Positions 45,338 to 54,593 of a stretch of DNA of 64,000 nucleotides are shown one piece after another. Origin of the DNA: Spartobacteria bacterium (GTDB lineage: Bacteria > Verrucomicrobiota > Verrucomicrobiia > Chthoniobacterales > UBA6821); contig CANKWU010000006.1 of NCBI GenBank assembly GCA_947487385.1, forward strand, positions 38,897 to 102,896. Reading direction: 5' to 3'. Both the position numbers and the translations under genes were made by a program. How positions within the stretch are numbered: the stretch's first letter is position 1; each line of letters opens with the position of its first letter. The notes below the pieces were generated by a model. The model was given only the letters and a program-made list of their open reading frames with translations, had not been told where the DNA came from and did no database searches.

Positions 45338-45928
45338 ATGAGAACGGCCGAAAAGCAAAGGTTACGTGAGCAGATCAAAATGATCTCCAAGGAAAGCCCT
45401 TTGATTTCTGGAAGCGGGGCTCCGTTTGTAAAAAGTCTTCTCCGCTTGGATCTCTGGAAAAATTCCTCCACAATACTTCTTTATGCTCCCATTGAATGGG
45501 AGGCAGACCCTCGGGAGCTGATCAGGGCAGCGCCGGAATGTTCCTTTCTTTTCCCAAGGGTTGCGGGGGATCATTTGGAAATCCACAGGATAGGTCCAAG
45601 AAGCCGATGGACCACCGGTCCTTATGGTATCAGCGAACCGGATCCCGGAAGCTGGGATCCAGCCTCACTCTCCGAGATCGATCTGGCCGTGGTGCCCGGC
45701 TTGGCATTCGATCCGAGCGGCGGACGTCTTGGCCGGGGGAAAGGATTCTACGATCGCCTTCTCGGACATCCAGAATTTCGGGGGGTCAAGGCGGGACTCG
45801 CCTGGGATTGGCAGATCGTGGCCGAAGTGCCCAGCGATATTGATGACATTTCCATGGACTTGGTCGTCACTCCGGGAAAGATCCATCAGTCAGGGAGCAC
45901 GTTGGACAAACTCGGAGAAAGAGGATAA
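45338..45928 (+). CDS. 5-formyltetrahydrofolate cyclo-ligase
   Basis: This enzyme converts 5-formyl-THF to 5,10-methenyl-THF using ATP, rescuing a dead-end folate. The 196-residue product starts AEKQRLREQIKMIS and has LLYAPIEWEADPREL. The strongly conserved FDPSGGRLGRGKGFYDRLL lies in the C-terminal half. Members are named ygfA or fau in E. coli. It is divergent from the metallo-hydrolase with a 31-base gap and is followed by the AI-2E permease after 20 bases. Confidence 0.93.
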   Translation: MRTAEKQRLREQIKMISKESPLISGSGAPFVKSLLRLDLWKNSSTILLYAPIEWEADPRELIRAAPECSFLFPRVAGDHLEIHRIGPRSRWTTGPYGISEPDPGSWDPASLSEIDLAVVPGLAFDPSGGRLGRGKGFYDRLLGHPEFRGVKAGLAWDWQIVAEVPSDIDDISMDLVVTPGKIHQSGSTLDKLGERG

Positions 45929-45948
45929 TTCCTAGTAAGAAATACTCG

Positions 45949-47187
45949 ATGGATCCCGAACTCCCCACATTTTTCCAGCGGAAAGTCTGCTGGTCGGCCT
46001 TGACGGCCGTGGCTGCCCTGACTTTCATCTCCGTTATTCTGGTCGCGGGCTGGAGTATCGTTTCTGCGTGCGGTTATCTGAAGCCTGTCCTCACCCCGAT
46101 TGCGATCGCGGCAGTCCTCGCCTACCTGCTGACTCCCGTTGTCGGCCTGCTCTGCCGATGGAGAGTCCCGCGCACCTTAGCCGTAATCGTGGTCTTTGTC
46201 CTCTTCACAGCGGGTCTGGCACTCATTGGCATCACAATAGCTCCTGCCCTCGAGCATCAAGGGAGTGTTTTTGCCAGCCGCATCCCCTCATACAGCCAGA
46301 GCATCTCGTTCCTTGCCAAACAATCAGCCGCTGAACTTCAGAAGTTGGGGGCTTTGAAGGCCAGTAAGTCAACAAGCCAGCAAGTCGCGGCAAACCATGC
46401 CCCCATCTTCCCACTCGAAGATCTCACGCCTGATCGCATCAAACTCTACGGGATCGAGCTTGCAAGTAACGGCCTCTCATGGGTGCAGGAGAAGCTCCCG
46501 ACGATCGCTTCGGCCACCGCAATGTTCCTGCAAAAAAGCATTGGGGGCGTCTTCGGTCTCCTCGGGTTCCTGCTCAGCCTGATTCTGGTGCCTGTGTTCC
46601 TCTTCTTCTTTCTACTCGAGTCACCGAATATCGGAACTCATTGGAGTCGTTACCTTCCTCTCAGGGCCTCACCGCTCAAGGAGGAGATCGTCTCGCTCTT
46701 CAACGAGATCAATGACTACCTGATTCACTTCTTCCGCGGTCAACTGTTGGTAAGCCTGATCGATGGCGCCGTTGTTGGCACAGCTCTGTTTCTCATCGTG
46801 CATCTCGACTTCTCCTTCCTGATAGGACTCATGGTCGGCATTCTCTGCCTGATTCCCTACCTTGGCATGGTCATCTGTCTGGTGCCCGCCCTTCTTATTG
46901 CGCTTGCCCAGTATGGTGATCTGATTCATCCGGTTTATGTGCTCATGATCTTCCTGGTGGTTCACAACCTTGACGGCATCTTTATCTCTCCAAAAATCAT
47001 CGGCGACTCGGTAGGCCTCCATCCGATGACTGTGATTGTCTCGGTCTTTGCCTGGACGATCGTCCTTGGAGGTCTCCTTGGCGCCCTGTTGGCGGTCCCC
47101 CTCACCGCCACGCTGAAAGTGCTTCTCCGTCGCTATTTTTGGGATCTCCCCCCATCCAAACCGTCCAGCCTGTCCAGCAATCCTTGA
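45949..47187 (+). CDS. AI-2E family transporter (PerM-like permease)
   Basis: A 412-residue polytopic membrane protein of the AI-2E/PerM family. Members act as exporters or proton/sodium antiporters; AI-2 export is shown for only some, so substrate is left open. About seven to eight hydrophobic helices are seen. Family segments are VLAYLLTPVVGLLCRWRVPR, INDYLIHFFRGQLLVSLIDG, LCLIPYLGMVICLVPALLIA, LDGIFISPKIIGDSVGLHP and the C-terminal LGGLLGALLAVPLTA. A Ser/Gln/Lys-rich loop (KASKSTSQQVAANH) separates the halves. Confidence 0.88.
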   Translation: MDPELPTFFQRKVCWSALTAVAALTFISVILVAGWSIVSACGYLKPVLTPIAIAAVLAYLLTPVVGLLCRWRVPRTLAVIVVFVLFTAGLALIGITIAPALEHQGSVFASRIPSYSQSISFLAKQSAAELQKLGALKASKSTSQQVAANHAPIFPLEDLTPDRIKLYGIELASNGLSWVQEKLPTIASATAMFLQKSIGGVFGLLGFLLSLILVPVFLFFFLLESPNIGTHWSRYLPLRASPLKEEIVSLFNEINDYLIHFFRGQLLVSLIDGAVVGTALFLIVHLDFSFLIGLMVGILCLIPYLGMVICLVPALLIALAQYGDLIHPVYVLMIFLVVHNLDGIFISPKIIGDSVGLHPMTVIVSVFAWTIVLGGLLGALLAVPLTATLKVLLRRYFWDLPPSKPSSLSSNP

Positions 47188-47267
47188 ACATCAAGGAAAC
47201 GAGTGAAGAGACCATCGATAAAACGACATTGACGGTGAGCGTCGAACTCCCCCTCTGATCACTCTCT

Positions 47268-47906
47268 CTAGCGGGGAATAGGCGGCGGAAGCTCGGAGAT
47301 CTGTTGCACCCATCCAAGCTTTTTGTAGAAAAAGCAGATGACAAATCCCGCAATGCCTCCCCCGAGATGGGCGAGATGCCCGATCTGACGCTCGATTCCA
47401 AGGAACCAGAAAAGAAGGGAACCGACGATGACAAGCCATCCTAGCATGGAGGCTTTCATATTCACCGGGATCACAAAGAAAATAAGGGCGGTGATCTGGA
47501 GGTTTGGAAAAAGCGTTCCGAATCCAACGAGGAGGGCACAGACAGATCCGGAAGCCCCCACAAGATCGATACTTCCCGGTGTCACAAGGGTCTGAAGGAG
47601 CCCTCCAAACACGGCCCCCCCGAGATAAAGCAGAAGATAGCGGAGAGATCCCAGCAACTCCTCAAGGAGCGGACCGGTGAACCAGAGCGCTACCATATTC
47701 ACGACAAGATGAAGCAGGTTACCGTGAAGAAATGCATGAGTGACAAACTGCCACCATCCCCCACCCGCCAATCCATCGCGACTCAGCGCCAAGTAAGGAA
47801 AGAGAGAACAATCGAAAAAGAATCGAAAAAGCTCCTCGGAGAGGAACAGCGTCAGGTTGATCCCGAAGAGGATCGCCGTGACGGGAGAGCGGCGCAGACG
47901 TTCCAT
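47268..47906 (-). CDS. Rhomboid-family intramembrane serine protease
   Basis: A 212-residue membrane protein with about six helices. The rhomboid catalytic Ser motif is LVGASGSVCALLVGFG and the catalytic His is in GHLAHLGGGIAGF. The early WWQFVTHAFLHGNLLHLVVNM provides the conserved HxxxN-type segment. Rhomboids cut transmembrane substrates within the bilayer. ATG 47906 (MERLRRSPV) is chosen since it follows the lipid-kinase stop by 17 bases; the track start reaches far into that gene. Substrate unknown. Confidence 0.9.
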   Translation of the reverse strand: MERLRRSPVTAILFGINLTLFLSEELFRFFFDCSLFPYLALSRDGLAGGGWWQFVTHAFLHGNLLHLVVNMVALWFTGPLLEELLGSLRYLLLYLGGAVFGGLLQTLVTPGSIDLVGASGSVCALLVGFGTLFPNLQITALIFFVIPVNMKASMLGWLVIVGSLLFWFLGIERQIGHLAHLGGGIAGFVICFFYKKLGWVQQISELPPPIPR

Positions 47907-47923
47907 GAACCCAAGAATAGTGC

Positions 47924-48820
47924 TCAACGTCTCCTTGGTGGTGGCGCCAGAACAGGAAGAGCCTCCGGACGCAGTGAAAAGGTCAACGGCAGATATCCAA
48001 CCATCTCGCCATCGAGTTCGTAAGGCACCGGTTCCGCGGAGGAGAGTGCTAGGGATGATGTCTGGAAATATTCCACATCCTTCAGATCGGTATGCTGACC
48101 GGTAAGAATGGCATGCATATAGCGAAGGAGATCCCAAGGACTCTGACTCTGAAAAACCAGGACATCAAGCAGGCCGTCCATCGGCGACCCCTGTCGGAAC
48201 ATGGTGAACGGGCCACCGTAGAAACGTCCATTCCCGAGTAACACGAACGAACCGGTCCGCACCCTCCCCTCCTCACATTTCAGGGTAATGGGAGGAGGCT
48301 TTTGCCCCGCCACCTGCGCAAGCGAGAGAAGATAACTCAGGGGGCCGAGCGCTTTCTTTGATTCCCTAGTGGTGCGCCTCACCACCTCGGCATCGAGTCC
48401 CACGCCGGCCAACTGGACAAAACAACGCTCGACACCTTCCGCCGAACAGATTGGAAGATCGAGCCGGCGCACCTCTCCGTTCATGATGATTCGCCAAGCC
48501 TTCTCCAGTGCATTCACTGGAATGCCAAGTTCGACCGCAAAGACATTCATCGTCCCGACAGGGAGAATGCCGAGCGTCACGTCTTCGCCGCCAGCGGACA
48601 TGATGCCATTCATCACCTCGTTGATCGTTCCGTCACCTCCTGCGGCGACAATCGTCGTGAACCCCTCCTCTACCGCACTCCCAGCAATCAGTTCCGCATC
48701 TCCCGGCATGGTGCTCAGCCGCATTTCCACATCTCCGGAAATCTCGCGGATCCGTTGAGGGAGACGCCCCGCCTTGTCGCTATGGGCCGCCGGATTAAGG
48801 ATAATGAGAGGATTCTTCAC
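47924..48820 (-). CDS. Diacylglycerol kinase-family lipid kinase
   Basis: A 298-residue protein of the DAGK/YegS/BmrU family, which phosphorylates diacylglycerol or related lipids at the membrane surface. The ATP-binding motif is IVAAGGDGTINEVMNGIM, preceded by IILNPAAHSDKAG. GILPVGTMNVFAVELGIP and the C-terminal domain with GRFYGGPFTMFRQGSPMDG and SAEPVPYELDGEMVG also match the family. The rhomboid gene follows on the same strand, and the AsmA-like gene is divergent with a 36-base gap. Confidence 0.92.
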   Translation of the reverse strand: MKNPLIILNPAAHSDKAGRLPQRIREISGDVEMRLSTMPGDAELIAGSAVEEGFTTIVAAGGDGTINEVMNGIMSAGGEDVTLGILPVGTMNVFAVELGIPVNALEKAWRIIMNGEVRRLDLPICSAEGVERCFVQLAGVGLDAEVVRRTTRESKKALGPLSYLLSLAQVAGQKPPPITLKCEEGRVRTGSFVLLGNGRFYGGPFTMFRQGSPMDGLLDVLVFQSQSPWDLLRYMHAILTGQHTDLKDVEYFQTSSLALSSAEPVPYELDGEMVGYLPLTFSLRPEALPVLAPPPRRR

Positions 48821-48856
48821 GCTTCACAATTGCTGCAGGACACTTAAATTGTTCTG

Positions 48857-50299
48857 GTGCGTCCGATTGCCAAGCCCTTTCTTATCTTCGGGACGATTAT
48901 TTTTGGGGTATTCCTACTCCTGCTTCTTTCGTCGAATCTCATCCTGCAACTCCCGGGAATCAAAGATCAAATCCGAGCGACCCTGACATCAGCGCTTGGA
49001 ACCCCGATCTCCTTCGAGAGCATCTCCCTGAGTCCCTCCTTCGGAATCCATCTTGGCGGAATCAGGACAACTGCCTCCGAGCAACTCCCAGCTGCCTCCG
49101 CCGATTCACTCACGGTGCATCCTTCATGGAGTGGCTTGCTGCATGGCGATCTCATCGCGAAGTGCATCGCTCTGGACCACCCTTCGATCACCTTGAAGCT
49201 TGCCCCATCAACCAAAACGGCCCCTTCATCATCCTCTTCATCACTCCCGTCAACTCCCTTCATGCCGACGGCGGTGCCTTCTCAATCATCCCCCTCCCTT
49301 CCTGCGCAAGGAGAACCCGCGGAGAAAAAACCATTCTCCTCGGCAGACACCGCCCATCTGCTGACCGCACTCTCGATCAGGCATGGTCAACTTTCCGTTT
49401 TGGATGGCAGCTCCCGTCCGGTTCTCTTGCTGAAGGACCTGCAGGCGCAGGAGCATCAAGGCATCCTCAAGATCGGAGCCGGCTCTGCCATCGTCAGTGA
49501 CTCTCTCATTCTCCATGACATCTCAGCCGAAGCCGATGTGGAAGGAGCCTTCCTATCGCTAAAAAATATCACCGCCACAATGGGTGATGGCCGCGTGACG
49601 GGCATCTTCCGGTGCGGATTTCCTCCCGAGTCACCCGATTATAACGGAACCCTTCAACTCACCGGAGCCAGTCTGGGAAAATTACTAGCCGACGCCTCGC
49701 TTGGATCATCCAACGCAGAGGGACAGGTCGACGGGGATCTCACCCTGGCTGGAAAAGCTGGAAATGGAGCCACCATGACAGGCAATGGTTCCCTCCGGTG
49801 CAAAGAAGCCTTCATCGAACCCGTGGCCTTCCTCAAACAGATCGGTCAGTTGCTCAATGTCGATGAGCTGAAGCTCCTGAAACTCGCCGAGGGCCGGTGT
49901 CTTTTCCGAGTCGACCAGGGACATGTCGTGATCGACGAACTCTTTCTTCGCTCCGAGAACCTCATCCTCTCGGCCAAGGGCCCCCTCCAGCCCTCTGGAG
50001 AGCTCAATCTCGAATCCAGACTTCTGTTCAATGAAAAACTCTCGGGACGCCTCCATGGCCTCCTCGGATCACAGCTGACGCCGGCACCGGAGCCGGGTTA
50101 TTCCCAAGTCACCTTCCATGTCTCTGGTCCCGCCACCAATCCCAGAACAGATCTTATCGAGCGTCTCACCGGTATTCATCTCGGTGGGAATCTGGGTGGC
50201 TTGGGTGGCCTCCTCCAGGGACTTTTTGGAAAACCTGCTCCCCAGGCACCAGCACCTCAACCCCAACAGCAGCTTCCGGCGCCTCAGCCGTCACACTAA
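48857..50299 (+). CDS. AsmA-like envelope protein
   Basis: A 480-residue protein with one N-terminal helix (FLIFGTIIFGVFLLLLLSSNL) and a long periplasmic beta-rich domain, as in AsmA family proteins linked to lipid traffic to the outer membrane. Typical pieces are LPGIKDQIRATLTSALGTPI, a Ser/Pro-rich linker (TAPSSSSSSLPSTP), and an AsmA C-terminal-like core (GQVDGDLTLAGKAGNGATM and LFRVDQGHVVIDELFLRS). The C-terminus is a Gln/Pro-rich tail. The start is GTG 48857. It is followed by rsmD after nine bases. Confidence 0.78.
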   Translation: MRPIAKPFLIFGTIIFGVFLLLLLSSNLILQLPGIKDQIRATLTSALGTPISFESISLSPSFGIHLGGIRTTASEQLPAASADSLTVHPSWSGLLHGDLIAKCIALDHPSITLKLAPSTKTAPSSSSSSLPSTPFMPTAVPSQSSPSLPAQGEPAEKKPFSSADTAHLLTALSIRHGQLSVLDGSSRPVLLLKDLQAQEHQGILKIGAGSAIVSDSLILHDISAEADVEGAFLSLKNITATMGDGRVTGIFRCGFPPESPDYNGTLQLTGASLGKLLADASLGSSNAEGQVDGDLTLAGKAGNGATMTGNGSLRCKEAFIEPVAFLKQIGQLLNVDELKLLKLAEGRCLFRVDQGHVVIDELFLRSENLILSAKGPLQPSGELNLESRLLFNEKLSGRLHGLLGSQLTPAPEPGYSQVTFHVSGPATNPRTDLIERLTGIHLGGNLGGLGGLLQGLFGKPAPQAPAPQPQQQLPAPQPSH

Positions 50300-50308
50300 G
50301 AACCCAGC

Positions 50309-50896
50309 ATGCGCGTGATTGCAGGCTCGGCCGGAGGGCTCTCTCTTCAGCCCCCGGATAAAAATACCAGACCAACAATGGATCGGGTGCGGGGAGCCAT
50401 CTTCTCCTCTCTGGGTGAACGAGTGCCCGAAGCGCGTGTCCTTGACCTCTTTGCCGGAAGCGGAGCCTTAGGCATCGAGGCGCTGAGTAGGGGAGCATCC
50501 TCAGCCACCTTCGTGGAGCACCTCGGACCGACGGCCGGCCTGATCAGGAAAAATCTTCAATCGACCCGACTCGATCGGCTTCCAGGAACTGTTCAGCAGA
50601 TGGATGCCTTTCGTTTTCTAGACCTCTACGTTGAAGAAGGAGGATTCGACCTGATCTTTGCCGACCCCCCTTATCTTAAGGATACAAGACCCTCGGCCGG
50701 AGCTGTGACCAACCTGGCCGACAAACTGCTTACCCATCCGAATCTTTCAAAGGCCCTCGGTGCCGAGGGACTCCTCATCTTGGAATGCGAGCGTCGACAA
50801 CCGCTGCCTTCCCTCACCTCCCCCATCTCCTGGGAGATCCTATCTGATCGGAATTATGGTGAGTCCCGCATCCTGATCCTTCGGCGAGCATCATGA
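50309..50896 (+). CDS. rsmD: 16S rRNA (guanine(966)-N(2))-methyltransferase
   Basis: RsmD methylates G966 of 16S rRNA using SAM. The 195-residue product opens MRVIAGSAGGLSLQPP and has TMDRVRGAIFSSLGERVPEA. The SAM site is VLDLFAGSGALGIEALSRGA and the catalytic DPPY motif is in DLIFADPPYLKD. Its last bases overlap waaA by four (ATGA). Confidence 0.95.
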   Translation: MRVIAGSAGGLSLQPPDKNTRPTMDRVRGAIFSSLGERVPEARVLDLFAGSGALGIEALSRGASSATFVEHLGPTAGLIRKNLQSTRLDRLPGTVQQMDAFRFLDLYVEEGGFDLIFADPPYLKDTRPSAGAVTNLADKLLTHPNLSKALGAEGLLILECERRQPLPSLTSPISWEILSDRNYGESRILILRRAS

Positions 50897-52164
50897 GAAG
50901 AATTGCTATCCTGCTCTACAACCTGCTTTTTGTTCCGATCCTACTGATCCTCCTGCCAGGTTATCTCGTGCATATCCGGAAGCGCGGCGGATACGGCAAC
51001 AAGGCACTCCAGCGGTTGGGAATTTTCGATCAGGAAACGGCGTCACGGATCGGGCAACAAAGAATCTGGATTCATGCCGTGAGCGTGGGAGAGGTCGGGA
51101 TCGCCCTGAAGTTCGCCTCAGAGTTTCACCGCCGGAATCAGGAATCACGCTTCCTTATCAGCACCACGACCTCCACGGGACTGGCGATCCTGGAGAAATC
51201 AGCCTCCAACTGGCTGGAACCGATTGCTAATCCGATCGACTTTCCAATCATCACCAGTCGATTGATCAAGAGACTCCGTCCCTCGGCTCTGCTCATGGTG
51301 GAGGCGGATCTCTGGCCTAACCGCATCGCAGCCTGCAAAGAGCTCGGCATACCCATTGCCTTACTCAATGCACGACTCTCAGCACGCTCCGAGAAGCGCT
51401 TCCGCATGGCTCGCGCCTTCAGTTCCCCTTTCTTCAACCAACTCAATCTGATCACCCTGACGGAACCGGAAGATATGGAACGGTGGATCTCACTCGGTGT
51501 CAGTCCGGAACTCCTCCACGTCGCCGGAAACATCAAGCACGACTCGCCGATAGCCCCTTCGAAAGCTCCTCCAGAGCATCCTGTTTTCCTGGCCGCAAGC
51601 ACCCATGAGGGCGAAGAGGGGGTAGTCGCCTCGGCCTGGATGACCTTGAAGAAAGATTTTCCGAACCTTCGCCTGGTTATTGCACCACGTCATGCCGAAC
51701 GCCGGGGAGCAGTCCGCGAGGCATTAAAAACTCTCGGTATTTCCTGCCGCCTCCGGTCCGAGGGAAACGACCTCTCCGACGAAGCCCTCTTGCTGGATAC
51801 GACTGGTGAATTAGGAAACTGGTATCCCAAGGCCACCGTTGTCTTTGTCGGCAAGAGCCTTCCCACGTCGGTGAACCATGGCGGCCAGAACATGATCGAG
51901 CCGTTGCAGGCAGGCACACCCGTACTCATCGGCCCTCACACCGGGAACTTCGAACCCCTCGCCACACACCTCTGCGAGGCTGGAGCCGCCATTCGTGTCA
52001 CCGATGCAATGGAAATGGTAGCAGCCATGCGATCACTGCTCACTAGCAGAGAAAAACCAGCATCCATGATCACCGCCGCTAACAGTGTTCTTAAACCCCA
52101 CCAAGGATCCGCGAAAAGAAATTGTGTTTTTGTCGAAGGATTGATGAGTGCCTACCCACAATAG
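50893..52164 (+). CDS. waaA: 3-deoxy-D-manno-octulosonic acid (Kdo) transferase
   Basis: WaaA (KdtA) adds Kdo residues to lipid A precursor at the cytoplasmic face of the inner membrane, an essential step in LPS core synthesis. The 423-residue GT-B enzyme has an N-terminal anchor (LYNLLFVPILLILLPGYL), the catalytic Glu in IHAVSVGEVGIAL, and ISTTTSTGLAI. MVEADLWPNRIAACKELGIP, IKHDSPIA and the C-terminal GQNMIEPLQAGTPVLIGPHT are also conserved. Presence of this gene supports a diderm, LPS-bearing organism. It converges on the PHP-glycosyltransferase gene. Confidence 0.95.
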   Translation: MRRIAILLYNLLFVPILLILLPGYLVHIRKRGGYGNKALQRLGIFDQETASRIGQQRIWIHAVSVGEVGIALKFASEFHRRNQESRFLISTTTSTGLAILEKSASNWLEPIANPIDFPIITSRLIKRLRPSALLMVEADLWPNRIAACKELGIPIALLNARLSARSEKRFRMARAFSSPFFNQLNLITLTEPEDMERWISLGVSPELLHVAGNIKHDSPIAPSKAPPEHPVFLAASTHEGEEGVVASAWMTLKKDFPNLRLVIAPRHAERRGAVREALKTLGISCRLRSEGNDLSDEALLLDTTGELGNWYPKATVVFVGKSLPTSVNHGGQNMIEPLQAGTPVLIGPHTGNFEPLATHLCEAGAAIRVTDAMEMVAAMRSLLTSREKPASMITAANSVLKPHQGSAKRNCVFVEGLMSAYPQ

Positions 52165-52175
52165 GAAAGTTCTTC

Positions 52176-54572
52176 CTATTCCTCACTCCCCTCCCAGAAA
52201 AGCCGTGCAGCACGGCTCCAGTCCCTCTCGGCGACACGGGCTCTGGAAGCTTCGCCCATCCGCTTGCGAAGCTCTTCATCTTCTACCAACTGCCTGACTG
52301 CGGAGGTTAGGGCGTCAAGATCAAGCCCCTTGGTGACTCTTCCATCGAACCCATCTTCGACGAGATCCTTCGGACCACCGACATCCGAGACAATCACGGG
52401 CAATCCACTGGCCTGAGCCTCAATGACCACATTTCCGAAAGTGTCGGTCGTGCTCGGGAAAACAAAAAAGTCAGCCGAGGCATAAGCGCAAGCCAACTCC
52501 TCCTTGTGGAGGCTTCCCGTGTAGATTCCCTCGGGCAGCAGCTCCTTCATCATGGCGGCATAGGGGCCATCGCCCACAATCAGGGGCCTGACCTTCACTC
52601 CCGAGGCCAGAAGACGCCTGAAGGCAGCAGAGTAGAGGTCGAGATTTTTCTCACGAGAAACTCGCCCGACGTAAAGGGCTCCGATCTCGCCGTCACGGAG
52701 ACCACGCTTCCTCCAGAAATCAGGATTCCTCTTCCCGGGATGGAAGAGACCGGTATCGAGGCCACGGGGGAGAATCTTCAGCTTCTCAGGAGCGATTCCT
52801 CGATCGATCCAGCACTGCCGGTAGTGATCGGAATTCACATAGATCATGTCGAGCTGTGAGTAGAACCAGTGCATGTAGTTCCAGGTTAGCGACTCCATCA
52901 GCCCATCCTCCGTGAGGATGCGGACATACTCGGGAAAGTCAGTGTGGTAGATACCCGCAGTGGGCAGACCCAGAACCCTGGCGGCAGCCAACGCGACAAG
53001 CCCCACCGGGCCGGGAGTGCTGATGATCACCTCCGTGAAACTGCCGCTCTTCAGATGATCAATAATCTGAAGAAGAGGCGGGAAGCTCAGCTTCTGAAGC
53101 TCATATTCCGGCAACTCAAACTCTCCGATCGGCGAGAAATTCTTGAGAGGGATACCCGGAACGTCCACTTCATTGCGGGAGACCATCACCTCGATCTCCT
53201 TGCCATTGGCGGCCAGCGCGGCGCTCATTTTCTGGATCGTTGTGGAGACGCCGTTCACATCATCGAGCGTGTCGGTGAACCAGGCACGGCGGTTATTGGC
53301 CAACTCCGGGGCGATGGTTCCCCGCATTGCGACGGAGGCCTCCCTAAGGCGGTGACGCGGAGGCGTGCGAAATGCGTAAAGATAGGGACTGAGCAGGGCC
53401 ACCAGAGGAATGACCGGACCGACCATCTGGATGCTCTCCAGGAAGCGACCATCAAGCAACTGCTCGAGGAACTGCATTGTGAGCCGGTAAGCAAGACGGC
53501 TTGCCATCATGTTTGCCATCAGGAAGGCCCGACGGCCCGTGTCCTCGACGCCTTCGAGTTCCTTGTTCAGTTCCGCCCTCATCGCAGGCTCGTTCAAGGC
53601 CCCGGAAAGCTCTTTCCAGAGTGAGCGCGGTCCGGGATTGGCAAGTTCGAAGATCTTCCCGCTGGCGATCCCTTGTGCCAGGAATGCGAACTTCTCCCCT
53701 GGAGAGAAGATGGTCGGGTCCTTCCCCTCCATGAAACGGGCAAAGGCCTTCTCGACCAGACGAATCGTCGGTGAGGCGGCATGTCCAGCCAGACGCTCCT
53801 TGGCATAGGAAAAAGCGACCTGATAGGTATCGAGCGCCGCACAGAGCGGATTGCCCGAGTCTCCGCGCGGTTCACAACGGCCCTCCCTGATGTGGCGAAG
53901 CAGCTGGATGGTGTTCCGTGATTCAGGAATCTCCGTGTAGGTTTTGCCCGGAATTGTCCCGCCATGATCGTCCGAGCCGCCGACCCATACCTTCCTCCAC
54001 GGCTCATCGTGCGTCGGTTGAAGACCGGTCATGGTGGTGAACCGCTGCATGTCCGCGGGAGTAAGTCCGAAAAGATAGCGGGTCACGCCCGCAAGAAAGG
54101 CCCCGTCACTGCCGTTGATTCCCTCGAAGTGCCGGAAGAGAAGGGCAAGCTTCATCAGGTGGACCGGTCTCAGCTTATGGGAGAGTCCATGGAGGCATTG
54201 GGCAACTCCATGAGCAATGTCCTGCTGAACAAGGTACTGCTGAAGCTCGTAGATATTGGCCTTGAGCCCCTGGATTTCAACGTGCTGGTTCTCCGTGATG
54301 CCCCAGACCAGAATCGAGACCCGACAGCCATCCTCCGGGAATACAGCCGTCACCGATTCACTGATGAAGACCCCGGGCAGGTGAGCGACTTCCAAGCACC
54401 CCTCGATCGAGTCATCATCGGTGAACGTGAAGAAGTCCATCCCGGCGCGGCGCAGTTTTTCCAGCAACTGCTTTGGATCGGAAACACTGGCAGGTACGTT
54501 CAAGCGGCGTAGCAGCCACTCCGGGGAGCGGAGGCTGTGACGGGTATGGAGATGGAGGTCGACGAGGGCCAT
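52176..54572 (-). CDS. PHP domain fused to a GT4 glycosyltransferase
   Basis: A 798-residue two-enzyme fusion. Residues 1-235 form a PHP metal phosphoesterase domain: LVDLHLHTRHS, FFTFTDDDSIEGCLEVA and VGGSDDHGGTIPGKT. Residues about 235-430 form a helical connector with no family I recognise. From about 435 a GT-B glycosyltransferase (family GT4) follows: DVNGVSTTIQKMSAALAANG, LYVGRVSREKNLDL, then VFPSTTDTFGNVVIEAQASG with the donor-binding Glu, and SDVGGPKDLVEDG. The pair may glycosylate a lipid or glycan and remove a phosphate; the substrate is unknown. A DUF2334 deacetylase-like gene lies 21 bases upstream in the same transcript. Confidence 0.88.
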   Translation of the reverse strand: MALVDLHLHTRHSLRSPEWLLRRLNVPASVSDPKQLLEKLRRAGMDFFTFTDDDSIEGCLEVAHLPGVFISESVTAVFPEDGCRVSILVWGITENQHVEIQGLKANIYELQQYLVQQDIAHGVAQCLHGLSHKLRPVHLMKLALLFRHFEGINGSDGAFLAGVTRYLFGLTPADMQRFTTMTGLQPTHDEPWRKVWVGGSDDHGGTIPGKTYTEIPESRNTIQLLRHIREGRCEPRGDSGNPLCAALDTYQVAFSYAKERLAGHAASPTIRLVEKAFARFMEGKDPTIFSPGEKFAFLAQGIASGKIFELANPGPRSLWKELSGALNEPAMRAELNKELEGVEDTGRRAFLMANMMASRLAYRLTMQFLEQLLDGRFLESIQMVGPVIPLVALLSPYLYAFRTPPRHRLREASVAMRGTIAPELANNRRAWFTDTLDDVNGVSTTIQKMSAALAANGKEIEVMVSRNEVDVPGIPLKNFSPIGEFELPEYELQKLSFPPLLQIIDHLKSGSFTEVIISTPGPVGLVALAAARVLGLPTAGIYHTDFPEYVRILTEDGLMESLTWNYMHWFYSQLDMIYVNSDHYRQCWIDRGIAPEKLKILPRGLDTGLFHPGKRNPDFWRKRGLRDGEIGALYVGRVSREKNLDLYSAAFRRLLASGVKVRPLIVGDGPYAAMMKELLPEGIYTGSLHKEELACAYASADFFVFPSTTDTFGNVVIEAQASGLPVIVSDVGGPKDLVEDGFDGRVTKGLDLDALTSAVRQLVEDEELRKRMGEASRARVAERDWSRAARLFWEGSEE

Positions 54573-54593
54573 GGGATGTATCCAGCAGATCCT

